Shown here: one piece after another, positions 1-6,500 of the stretch
How positions within the stretch are numbered: position 1 is the first letter of the stretch
Layout of the letters: each line of letters starts with the position of its first letter
DNA from: Bacteroidota bacterium
GTDB lineage: Bacteria > Bacteroidota > Ignavibacteria > SZUA-365
Direction: 5' to 3'
Assembly: GCA_018224345.1 (NCBI GenBank)
Contig: JAGTUW010000031.1
Coordinates: 1 to 8,738, forward strand
Length of the DNA stretch: 8,738 nucleotides
Notes under the pieces: generated by a model
The model's database searches: none
Seen by the model: the letters and a program-made list of their open reading frames with translations, nothing else
What the model was told of the DNA's origin: nothing
Position numbers and translations under genes: made by a program

Positions 1-776
1 ATGCTGTTGTTTCCGAAGCCGATTATTGCGGCATTCAACGTGGTATCTTCATGCTTGCGTGCATAGATGGCGTAGGTGAGAATCAGACCCCAGCCTGCGC
101 CCGTGTCCCAGGCGTTCTGTGTCAGCGCCTGCAGCCAGAGTTCCGCATTTGCGAGCTCGGACCAATGCACGGTAAAAAGGAAATTCAAACCGATGTGCGC
201 ATTCGGAAGTGTAAGTGCGCGTATCATAAGGACAAATATCAGCAGTATCAATGTAGGCATGATAATGCGGGCGATGCGTTCTATTCCGCGTATGCCGTGA
301 TAGACCAGTCCGGCAGCGGTACTCATCATGATCACATGTGTGAAGACCGCCTGACTGCTCCCTTCGAAGCCATGCCAGAAAGAACCCGCTACGGTTTCCG
401 GGATTTCACCGGTCAACGCAGCGAAAAAGAATCGCAGACACCATCCGGTAACCACCGAGTAGTAGAACATGATAGCCGTGGCGGTGAAAGCGATCCATAA
501 GCCCATCCAGCGGAAACGACTACCAATCAGTTTGCCGAATGCCTGAACCGGACCGGCACGCATGGACTTTCCTATTGTGAATTCGATCATGAGCAGAGGA
601 ATCGACCAGACAAAGAGAAAGATCAGCCAGGGGATGAGAAACGTGCCGCCGTCATTGCTCGCGACCATGCGCGGGAAACGCCACACATTTCCGGTTCCGA
701 CGGCCAGACTCAGCATTGCAAGCATCATCACCCAACGGGAGGAAAATGTTGGACTTGAATTCACCGATCGCTCCAT
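1..776 (-). CDS. Sodium-dependent transporter, SNF/NSS (LeuT-like) family, N-terminal part (3' end outside window)
   Basis: The protein should use the Na+ gradient to import a small amino acid or amine across the inner membrane. The visible 258 residues cover TM1 to TM6 of the 11-12 helix LeuT fold; the C-terminal half lies beyond base 1. TM1 carries the family signature AVGTGNVWRFPR (residues 25-36), followed by NDGG (41-44) and the IPLLMIE stretch (59-65), with the conserved Arg33 and Glu65. TM3 has FYYSVVTGW (104-112). TM6 reads QNAWDTGAGWG (220-230). Aligned by eye on LeuT TM6, it places Trp and Asp where LeuT has Phe253 and Thr254, and Gly where LeuT has Ser256, so the substrate pocket differs. 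The start is uncertain. ATG at 776 gives the short N-terminus usual in this family but has no Shine-Dalgarno. An in-frame ATG at 839 would add 21 residues and has AGGA only 4 bases upstream. Substrate unknown; the family call is firm. Confidence 0.93.
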   Translation of the reverse strand, partial: MERSVNSSPTFSSRWVMMLAMLSLAVGTGNVWRFPRMVASNDGGTFLIPWLIFLFVWSIPLLMIEFTIGKSMRAGPVQAFGKLIGSRFRWMGLWIAFTATAIMFYYSVVTGWCLRFFFAALTGEIPETVAGSFWHGFEGSSQAVFTHVIMMSTAAGLVYHGIRGIERIARIIMPTLILLIFVLMIRALTLPNAHIGLNFLFTVHWSELANAELWLQALTQNAWDTGAGWGLILTYAIYARKHEDTTLNAAIIGFGNNS

Positions 777-875
777 GTCAACTGTGGAGAGTGTCGTTGT
801 GTGTGCCTGCAGCCGGGCGACTTCCCGGCCGAAAGACATGCAGTCCTGAACATACCTGATTTGATTTCATGGTTC

Positions 876-903
876 TTGACAGCAGAGAATTCCGGTGTAC
901 GAT
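876..903 (+). promoter_or_regulatory. Candidate distal promoter TTGACA-16-TACGAT
   Basis: A perfect TTGACA (876-881) is followed after 16 bases by TACGAT (898-903), which matches four of six bases of the -10 consensus. Transcription would run right into the lipoprotein gene with a leader of roughly 240 bases. The -10 is weak, and a chance match cannot be excluded. Confidence 0.3.
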
Positions 904-1017
904 GTTCGTGCCAGTGCCGCAGGCAGAATCGTTTTACCGGCAAGCGATGGAGAGCGCAGGCCATGTCGGTGGTTTCTGTGAGCGGTATAATCTGCACATG
1001 GAAAAGGAGTCGCATCG

Positions 1018-1046
1018 TTGCCCTTATCGATGGATGTGTGTATAAT
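1018..1046 (+). promoter_or_regulatory. Candidate sigma-70 promoter TTGCCC-17-TATAAT for the lipoprotein gene
   Basis: TTGCCC (1018-1023) and a perfect TATAAT (1041-1046) are separated by the optimal 17 bases. Initiation would fall near 1052, giving a leader of about 100 bases before the ATG at 1154. This is the best promoter match I found in the window. Its position is also a reason to prefer the ATG at 1154 over the upstream in-frame GTG at 1049, which would lie at or before the transcription start. Confidence 0.55.
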
Positions 1047-1153
1047 CTGTGTCGAAGGAGAGAAAATTCAAAATTGAATGGAACACGGGGGTTGTCCTTC
1101 ACGTGTACACCGGATATATTCTGATGTATCAAATACAAACTTCGGGCGCAGCT

Positions 1154-1780
1154 ATGAGACATATTTCAGGTTTTTCCTTCTTCCTTGTCATGATCATTCT
1201 GTTCACCGGTTGCGCTGCGTTGAAGGATATTCAACAGGTGATGACCAATCTTTCACGTTGCGAGTTCAAGCTGGCATCGGTAAATCAGTTCACACTTTCA
1301 GGAATACGGCTTTCGGACAAGAAATCCGTTTCGGATCTGTCCCTGACGGACGGCGCACGTCTGGTCGCATCATTTGCCCGCAACGAGTTTCCGGCTTCGT
1401 TCACACTGAATGTGGCAGCTGTCAATCCGAATGACGGTACAGGTGGAACGCCACAGGCCAGTGCTACACTCACCAGTTTTGCATGGACATTGATCATTGA
1501 CAATACGCTGACCATCAACGGAGACATTACGGATCCGATCAGTATTCCGGGGACAGGGCAGCAGAGCATCATACCGCTGGTCATGAATCTGGATCTGGCG
1601 AGATTCTTCAAGGATCGCGGATACGATGCCGTCGTCAATCTTGCTCTCGCGCTCGGGGGCGCAAACGGTTCTCCTTCGCGCGTTACACTGCGGGCGACTC
1701 CACGTATACGAACGGAATTCGGTGAGATCACGTATCCCGGGGCAATAGATATTGTGGACAAGGAATTCCGGGCGCGGTAA
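1154..1780 (+). CDS. Lipoprotein with LEA14/WHy-like domain
   Basis: A 208-residue secreted lipoprotein of unknown role. Residues 1-19 form a hydrophobic signal peptide ending LFTG before Cys20, the likely lipidated residue; Phe at -3 is a slightly unusual lipobox. The rest is beta-rich and resembles the LEA14/WHy fold. It has alternating hydrophobic strands in FTLSGIRLSD (46-55) and FTLNVAAVNPN (83-93), a strand ending in SFAWTLIIDN (108-117), and IPLVMNLDL (140-148). The C-terminal pattern ATPRIRTEFGEITYPG (181-196) matches the 'fg.i.yp' ending common in such domains. WHy-domain proteins are linked to desiccation or stress tolerance in plants and some bacteria, but bacterial lipoprotein versions are mostly uncharacterised. 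The start was chosen because it begins the signal peptide; in-frame GTG 1049 and ATG 1124 would place extra charged or polar residues ahead of it. No good Shine-Dalgarno precedes any of these starts. The domain call is by pattern only. Confidence 0.8.
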   Translation: MRHISGFSFFLVMIILFTGCAALKDIQQVMTNLSRCEFKLASVNQFTLSGIRLSDKKSVSDLSLTDGARLVASFARNEFPASFTLNVAAVNPNDGTGGTPQASATLTSFAWTLIIDNTLTINGDITDPISIPGTGQQSIIPLVMNLDLARFFKDRGYDAVVNLALALGGANGSPSRVTLRATPRIRTEFGEITYPGAIDIVDKEFRAR

Positions 1781-1807
1781 CAATCACGGTCACTGACGAT
1801 ACGCGCC

Positions 1808-1837
1808 AAAAAAAACCCGCCTGACTGGCGGGTTGTT
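1808..1837 (-). terminator. Intrinsic terminator for the NlpC/P60 gene, probably bidirectional
   Basis: The perfect stem AACCCGCC (1814-1821) / GGCGGGTT (1827-1834) has a 5-base loop. The run of eight A residues at 1808-1815 becomes a U-tract on the minus strand, so termination is strongest for the leftward NlpC/P60 gene. Rightward, the stem is followed only by TTGTTA, a weaker tract that may still stop the lipoprotein transcript. It sits in the 102-base gap between the two convergent stop codons. Confidence 0.85.
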
Positions 1838-1882
1838 ACTCATAAATAAAACTGTCCACAGGGAATCATCAGGCGGCAGCGT

Positions 1883-2746
1883 TCAACGCGAGGCCTGTGC
1901 TTCAGGCACAACTTCCTGAAGGAGGCGCCTGGCACCGACATATGTACGGTTATAGTAGGAATGGTTGAGGCTCGAGATTACGACGCCGTACTTTGTGCTC
2001 GCATGGGCGAAGAGGTCTCCCCCGATATAGATGCCGACATGCGAGACAGGTGCGCTTCGACGTCGGGTCTTGAAGAAGACGAGATCCCCGATTCTGAGAT
2101 CGTCACGTTTGATCGTTTCACCGACGCGAAATTGCTGATTGGAGCTGCGCGGGAGGGTCAATCCCAATGCGCGGCTATAGATCGTACCGGTAAAGGCAGA
2201 GCAATCGAGACCTTGTGTCGCGCTGATTCCTCCATAGCGGTACTGCAGTCCAAGCAGATTGACAATTTCCCGCATAAGTTCGGGACGATTGACAGCGGAG
2301 TTGATTTCTGATGATTCATCAGCATTAATGGTATGCAGAATCACTTTTTCCAGTGCCATCGCACTTGCAGTCACATCTTCTTCCTCAAGATTGTCTCCCT
2401 CCGCCAGCTCATTTTCAAGCTCCTCGGTATCAAGCCCCATTCTGTCCACATGTCTGTTCATCGTAATGGAGCTTTGATTGACGAGCAGTCGTTCGACCTC
2501 GTGTTCTTCCGGCCAGGCGTTGTTTCCCTGCTGTGCCTCCTCCTTGATGCTCGACCATGACGCCACAGTCGATGGATCGAGAAGATCCTTTGAAGAGCGT
2601 TCGGCAAGAGGGAGCTGATCCGGAGCGAAAGAGGTGCTGGAAGTGCGGAAGCGTGGCAGAGGTTCGAGTGAGGCGCAGGCCTGCAGAATCAGGAGCAGGA
2701 GAGGAAGCGATACGACCAGACGCAACGTCATTGGTGTCAGTCTCAC
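1883..2746 (-). CDS. NlpC/P60 family cell-wall peptidase lipoprotein (C40)
   Basis: A predicted D,L-endopeptidase that cleaves peptidoglycan stem peptides, anchored in the envelope by a lipid. Residue numbers below count from the GTG at 2746 (287 residues). A hydrophobic signal (about 6-21) leads to LILQAC with Cys24 as the lipidation site. A low-complexity, acidic spacer runs to about residue 150. The C-terminal NlpC/P60 domain follows: YRYGG (169-173), the nucleophile motif LDCSAF with Cys182, RIGDLVFF (218-225), SHVGIYIGG with His236, and FAHAS with His248. The Cys-His-His triad and the 12-residue spacing between the histidines match the Spr/MepS type. The start is GTG at 2746, because AAGGA ends 7 bases upstream. 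A longer TTG start at 2773 has no ribosome-binding site and would bury that signal in coding sequence; ATG at 2731 is also possible. It is the only gene before the terminator at 1808-1837. Confidence 0.93.
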   Translation of the reverse strand: MRLTPMTLRLVVSLPLLLLILQACASLEPLPRFRTSSTSFAPDQLPLAERSSKDLLDPSTVASWSSIKEEAQQGNNAWPEEHEVERLLVNQSSITMNRHVDRMGLDTEELENELAEGDNLEEEDVTASAMALEKVILHTINADESSEINSAVNRPELMREIVNLLGLQYRYGGISATQGLDCSAFTGTIYSRALGLTLPRSSNQQFRVGETIKRDDLRIGDLVFFKTRRRSAPVSHVGIYIGGDLFAHASTKYGVVISSLNHSYYNRTYVGARRLLQEVVPEAQASR

Positions 2747-2751
2747 GGAAT

Positions 2752-2758
2752 CTTCCTT
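2752..2758 (-). promoter_or_regulatory. Ribosome-binding site that fixes the GTG start of the NlpC/P60 gene
   Basis: On the minus strand AAGGAAG lies at 2758-2752, with AGGA ending 7 bases before GTG 2746. The same motif and spacing occur before trxA, which supports choosing this start over TTG 2773. Confidence 0.75.
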
Positions 2759-3101
2759 CTTGTAGTTTGACAAACCGGACGACGTTACCGCGCTCTTACC
2801 TGTCCTGTAAATTCCTGTTTGCCCAGGAAATCTGAAACATATCTTGTCGCAGCGAGATATCTTTGAGATTTTCTCAGCGGCCTACAGTGGAAACGAAACG
2901 TGATGGATCAAGAGCTTGGCATCATCCATGATTTTTATTCAACTGTCGGGTTTGCGGTGATGCGCTGGTGGCGATGCATTCCCGGCGAACTGGTTGACAG
3001 TCCTTCATTTAATAAAAGTATGGGGGACATTCGGAAAAAACAACTGTTTCGTCAGAACAAAAAACTAAAGATATATTTGCCACTACTGTATGGAAATCGC
3101 T

Positions 3102-3146
3102 CAATACAGTCCAGGCCCCGCCTGCTGCGGGGCGTAGACTGTATTG
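3102..3146 (-). terminator. Two-tier hairpin downstream of trxA, possible terminator or 3'-end stabiliser
   Basis: A perfect 10-bp outer stem CAATACAGTC (3102-3111) / GACTGTATTG (3137-3146) encloses a 3x3 internal loop. Inside that is a perfect 7-bp stem GCCCCGC (3115-3121) / GCGGGGC (3127-3133) with a 5-base loop. It begins 21 bases past the trxA stop codon on the minus strand. No U-tract follows directly, so it is not a textbook intrinsic terminator. It could block 3' exonucleases or act in Rho-dependent termination. The structure is certain on paper; its role is inferred. Confidence 0.6.
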
Positions 3147-3167
3147 CTGTGGCCAGGATTGGTATGT

Positions 3168-3488
3168 TCAAAGGATGGGTTTGATCTTTTCTTCGATCGC
3201 CGCTTTCGGTACGGCGCCGACGATGCGGTCTACGACTTCGCCTTTTTTGAGTAAGAGCAGCGTCGGAATACTGCGGATCCCGAATTTCGTTGCTGTTTCG
3301 GGATTATTATCGACATCGAGTTTCCCGACCTTGAGTTTTCCGGCATATTCTCCAGCAATTTCCTCGACGACCGGACCGATGATACGACAGGGGCCACACC
3401 AGACGGCCCAGAAATCGATAAGGACTGGAAGGTCGGTTTGTTCGACTTCCTGTGCGAAGTTTGCGTCGGTGATTTCCAATGGTTTCAT
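3168..3488 (-). CDS. trxA: Thioredoxin
   Basis: A cytoplasmic 106-residue thiol-disulfide reductant, the usual length for bacterial thioredoxin 1. The redox motif WCGPC lies at 30-34 (Cys31, Cys34) after the DFWAVW strand. The buried Asp is in LIDFW (Asp25), and the cis-proline loop RSIPTLL has Pro75. The KKGE turn and GAVPKAAIEEKI C-terminal helix complete the fold. There is no signal peptide, so it is not an exported TlpA/ResA-type protein. The start ATG at 3488 is preceded by AAGGA with 7-base spacing; an open frame extends to 3575 but overlaps the end of dnaE and lacks such a signal. The gene starts 31 bases after the dnaE stop, which indicates one transcription unit, probably with its own translation initiation. 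It would draw electrons from thioredoxin reductase, which is not in this window. Confidence 0.98.
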   Translation of the reverse strand: MKPLEITDANFAQEVEQTDLPVLIDFWAVWCGPCRIIGPVVEEIAGEYAGKLKVGKLDVDNNPETATKFGIRSIPTLLLLKKGEVVDRIVGAVPKAAIEEKIKPIL

Positions 3489-3493
3489 GCTTG

Positions 3494-3500
3494 TTTCCTT
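3494..3500 (-). promoter_or_regulatory. Ribosome-binding site of trxA
   Basis: AAGGAAA on the minus strand (3500-3494) has AGGA ending 7 bases before the ATG at 3488, inside the 31-base dnaE-trxA gap. It sets the trxA start and indicates independent translation initiation. Confidence 0.75.
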
Positions 3501-3519
3501 GACGTTTAGGGGAAGTGAC

Positions 3520-6500
3520 TTATCCGGTAGTTGAGATTCGTACGTTAGATGCACCAAAGATGCTGCGGAGTTCAAGAAGCAGGTCGCGTGTTACCTGGAG
3601 GAGTAAATCGCGTGTCATAAGGTTCCATCTCTGGCCATCACCATCGGTAACATAAAAAAAACATAAAGAATTTCCCGAACCTCGTCGCTGTTCGAGCAGG
3701 GCGATGCCATCCTGAATCTGTTTCCTGGTGACGGACACGGAGGAGAGGGAAATGATCAGGGATTTGGCCAGTGTCGGGAGTGCAGAAGATATATCCGTTA
3801 CTTCCTCGGCAACGATGCGTACGGAATCGCCACTGACCTCGGCTTTTCCGGTCAGCACGACGGGGCGATCCGGAGCGATGTGCATGGCGGAACGTTCGAA
3901 GGCGTCGGCAAAGACGAGGCATTCGGCTTTTCCGGTGAAATCCTCCAATGTCAGAAATGCCATGGATCGTCCCCGCTTGTCAATTTTCATACGCAACGCA
4001 GCGATAATACCGCAGGCCCGTACCATGGTACCGTCGATATCGGATAGAAATTCACCGAGTTTCATATCCGCAATTGCTTCCACATCGAGCCGCCAGGGTT
4101 CCAGCGGGTGGCCGGAGACATAGAAACCGAGAACGCTTTTTTCCCTGGCCAGTTTTTCCGCTTCGCTCCAATCCTGCAGCGAGGGCAGGATCGGCTGTGT
4201 CGCCTCACTGTCGGGGGTGCTTGCAAGATCATCGAAGAGGCTCGATTGCCCGATCTCAATTTCCTGTTGTTTCTGTACTCCATAGGAAATGGCACTTTCA
4301 ATGGCGGAAAACAGTTCCGCCCGATTTTCCTGAAGACTGTCCATCGCACCAGCGAGAACCAGACTTTCCATGGTCTTTTTGTTCACGGCGCGGGTGTTGA
4401 CGCGTTCTGTAAAATCAAACAGTGTGCGGAAGGGTGCCGCCTTTTCCCGCGCTTCGACAATGCAGCCGACCGCTCCGACACCGACGTTTTTTATGGCTGC
4501 CAGCCCAAAACGGATCTGATTTCCGGACACACTGAAGTCGACACCACTTTCGTTGACATCGGGAGGAAGAACGTCGATCCCCATTTTCCGGCATTCGTCT
4601 ATCAGCATGACGATTTTATCCGTTTTTGCCATTTCCGCAGTCATCAAGGCTGCCATGAACTCCGGTGTATAGTTGGCCTTGAGCCATCCGGTCTGATAGG
4701 CAAGGATCGAATATGCGACCGAGTGAGACTTGTTGAAACCGTAGTTGGCGAACTTGTCGACCATGTTGAAGATTTCCGACGCGACCTTCCGCGTAATACC
4801 GCGCTCCACAGCCCCTTTGACAAAGGCTACGCGCTGCTCGGCCATGGCTTCTGCTTTCTTCTTCCCCATGGCGCGCCGCATGAGATCGGACTCTGCAAGC
4901 GTAAACCCTGCGATACTGGCGGCGAGCTGCATAACCTGCTCCTGAAAGACGATAATGCCGTATGTGGGTTCCAGTATCGCTTCCATGCCCGGATGCAGGT
5001 ACTCGATTGGCTTGCGACCGAATTTTCTGTCAATGAACTCTTCGATGAAGTCCATCGGTCCCGGCCGGTACAGTGCGTTCATCGCTGCGAGATCATCAAT
5101 TGAACGTGGCTTGAGTTTCACGAGCCATTCCCGCATACCGGACGATTCGAACTGGAACACTCCGACGGTATGTCCTTCACTGAACATGTCGAAGGTTTTT
5201 GTATCGTCGAGCGGAATGTCATCGATGTCTATGGTGATCTCATGCGTTTCTTTGATCAGGCGCAGGGCGCGATCGATGACACTGAGTGTGATCAGGCCGA
5301 GGAAATCCATCTTCAGAAGTCCGGCCTGCTCAAGATCACCCATGTTGTACATGGTCATCAACTCAGTGTTCGGTGATTTGTACAACGGCACATAATCACT
5401 GGTATCGCTCGGGGCGATGACAACACCGGCCGCGTGCATACCGACGTTACGGTTCAACCCCTCCAGAATGATCGAGTATTCGATGAGCTGCCGAATTTTC
5501 GGGTCGTCGCTTTTTCGCACCCACTCGAGTTCCTTGATCGGCGACCACTTCCCGGAGCTGTCTTTTTTCAACCCGAAGGCATACCGCAACGGTTGCACCT
5601 TTCCCATTTTCACGGGAATTTGTTTGGTGATGGACTCAACAATGTTGAGAGGGATGCCGAGAACTCTGCCGACATCCTTTATGACGGCGCGTGCGCTGAG
5701 TCTGCCGAATGTGATGATCTGCGCTACGGAGTCATCACCGTATTTCTCCCGTGTGTACTTGATGACCTCATCACGGCGGTCATCCTGGAAGTCGACGTCA
5801 ATGTCGGGCATGGAAATACGATCCGGATTCAGGAAGCGCTCGAACAGGAGGTCGTAGCGCAGAGGGTCGACATTGGTGATGCCGAGTGCGTACGCAACAA
5901 TGGAACCCGCCGCGGATCCGCGTCCGGGTCCGACACGGATGCCCTGACGTTTCGCGACATTGATGAAATCCTGCGTAATCAGAAAATAACCGGAGAAGCC
6001 CATGTTGGTGATGACACCGATTTCGAAATCGAGGCGCTCACAAATCTCGGTTGTCAGTTCCTTGTAACGGTGTCTGGCGCCCTCATAGGCGAGATGCTTC
6101 ATGTAATCGTCAAGTGATTCGACTCCGACTTCCGGTGGGATGGGAAACTCCGGCATGTGATTGACACCGAGTTCAAGCGTGAAATCGATTTTTTCCATCA
6201 CTTCCACAGTGGATTCGATCGCCTGCGGGTAATCCTTGAAGAGAGCGAGCATCTCCTGTTCTGATTTGAAATAATATTCCCCGGTTTCATAGCGCAGGCG
6301 TGTAATGTCTTCCGCTTCGCGCACGTCGGCGATATGCAGATAGACATTGTGGGCAACGGCGTGTGTGCGGTCCACGTAATGAATGTCATTGGTCGCAATC
6401 AGCTTCATGCCCAGTTCCCTGGCAAGACGGGGCATGCCTTCGCGAATGATTGCCTCGCGTTCGAGGCCATGATTCTGGATTTCGAGATACACGTCGTCAG

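Larger units (their letters stand above)
777..1153. other. Intergenic region between divergent transporter and lipoprotein genes
   Basis: This 377-base stretch separates two divergently transcribed genes. If the transporter starts at 839, the first 63 bases are coding. It holds two candidate sigma-70-type promoters pointing right (876-903 and 1018-1046). A further isolated TATAAT lies at 986-991 with no recognisable -35. The nonamer TATAATCTG occurs twice (986-994 and 1041-1049). I recognised no leftward promoter for the transporter. Short open frames here, such as 801-1124 on the plus strand, have no ribosome-binding site and no protein-like composition. Confidence 0.6.
2747..3167. other. 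Non-coding region between the NlpC/P60 and trxA genes
   Basis: About 420 bases lie downstream of trxA and upstream of the NlpC/P60 gene, both leftward. The region should therefore contain the trxA 3' end and the promoter of the peptidase gene, though I recognise no clear -35/-10 pair. It holds the structured element at 3085-3146, an AT-rich patch around 3000-3095, and a direct repeat ATATCTT at 2839-2845 and 2857-2863 (period 18). A plus-strand open frame at 2900-3184 lacks a ribosome-binding site and runs into the trxA 3' end antisense; I do not consider it a gene. Confidence 0.6.

Noticed and set aside
801..1124. Plus-strand 107-codon open frame in the transporter-lipoprotein spacer
   Set aside because: It starts antisense to the possible extended transporter start, spans both candidate promoters and resembles no protein family.
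1285..1809. Minus-strand open frame of 174 codons opposite the lipoprotein
   Set aside because: The plus strand encodes a signal peptide and a coherent beta-rich domain. The minus frame shows neither, and it reaches to within a few bases of the terminator A-tract.
1853..1860. TGTCCACA resembling part of a DnaA box
   Set aside because: It is a single partial match with no cluster or AT-rich unwinding region, so there is no support for an origin despite dnaE being nearby.
3038..3049. Near-palindrome AAACA-AC-TGTTT as an operator or terminator
   Set aside because: Arms of five AT-rich bases with a two-base gap cannot form a good hairpin and are expected by chance in this AT-rich patch.
2900..3184. 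Plus-strand 94-codon open frame between the NlpC/P60 and trxA genes
   Set aside because: It has no ribosome-binding site, runs through the strong hairpin at 3102-3146 and overlaps the end of trxA antisense. Its composition is not protein-like.
4108..5103. A 331-codon plus-strand open frame
   Set aside because: It is antisense to the catalytic core of dnaE, whose frame is unmistakable. The translation is Cys/His/Phe-rich with no recognisable domain and no ribosome-binding site.
5434..6117. A 227-codon plus-strand open frame
   Set aside because: Antisense shadow of dnaE with no family resemblance.
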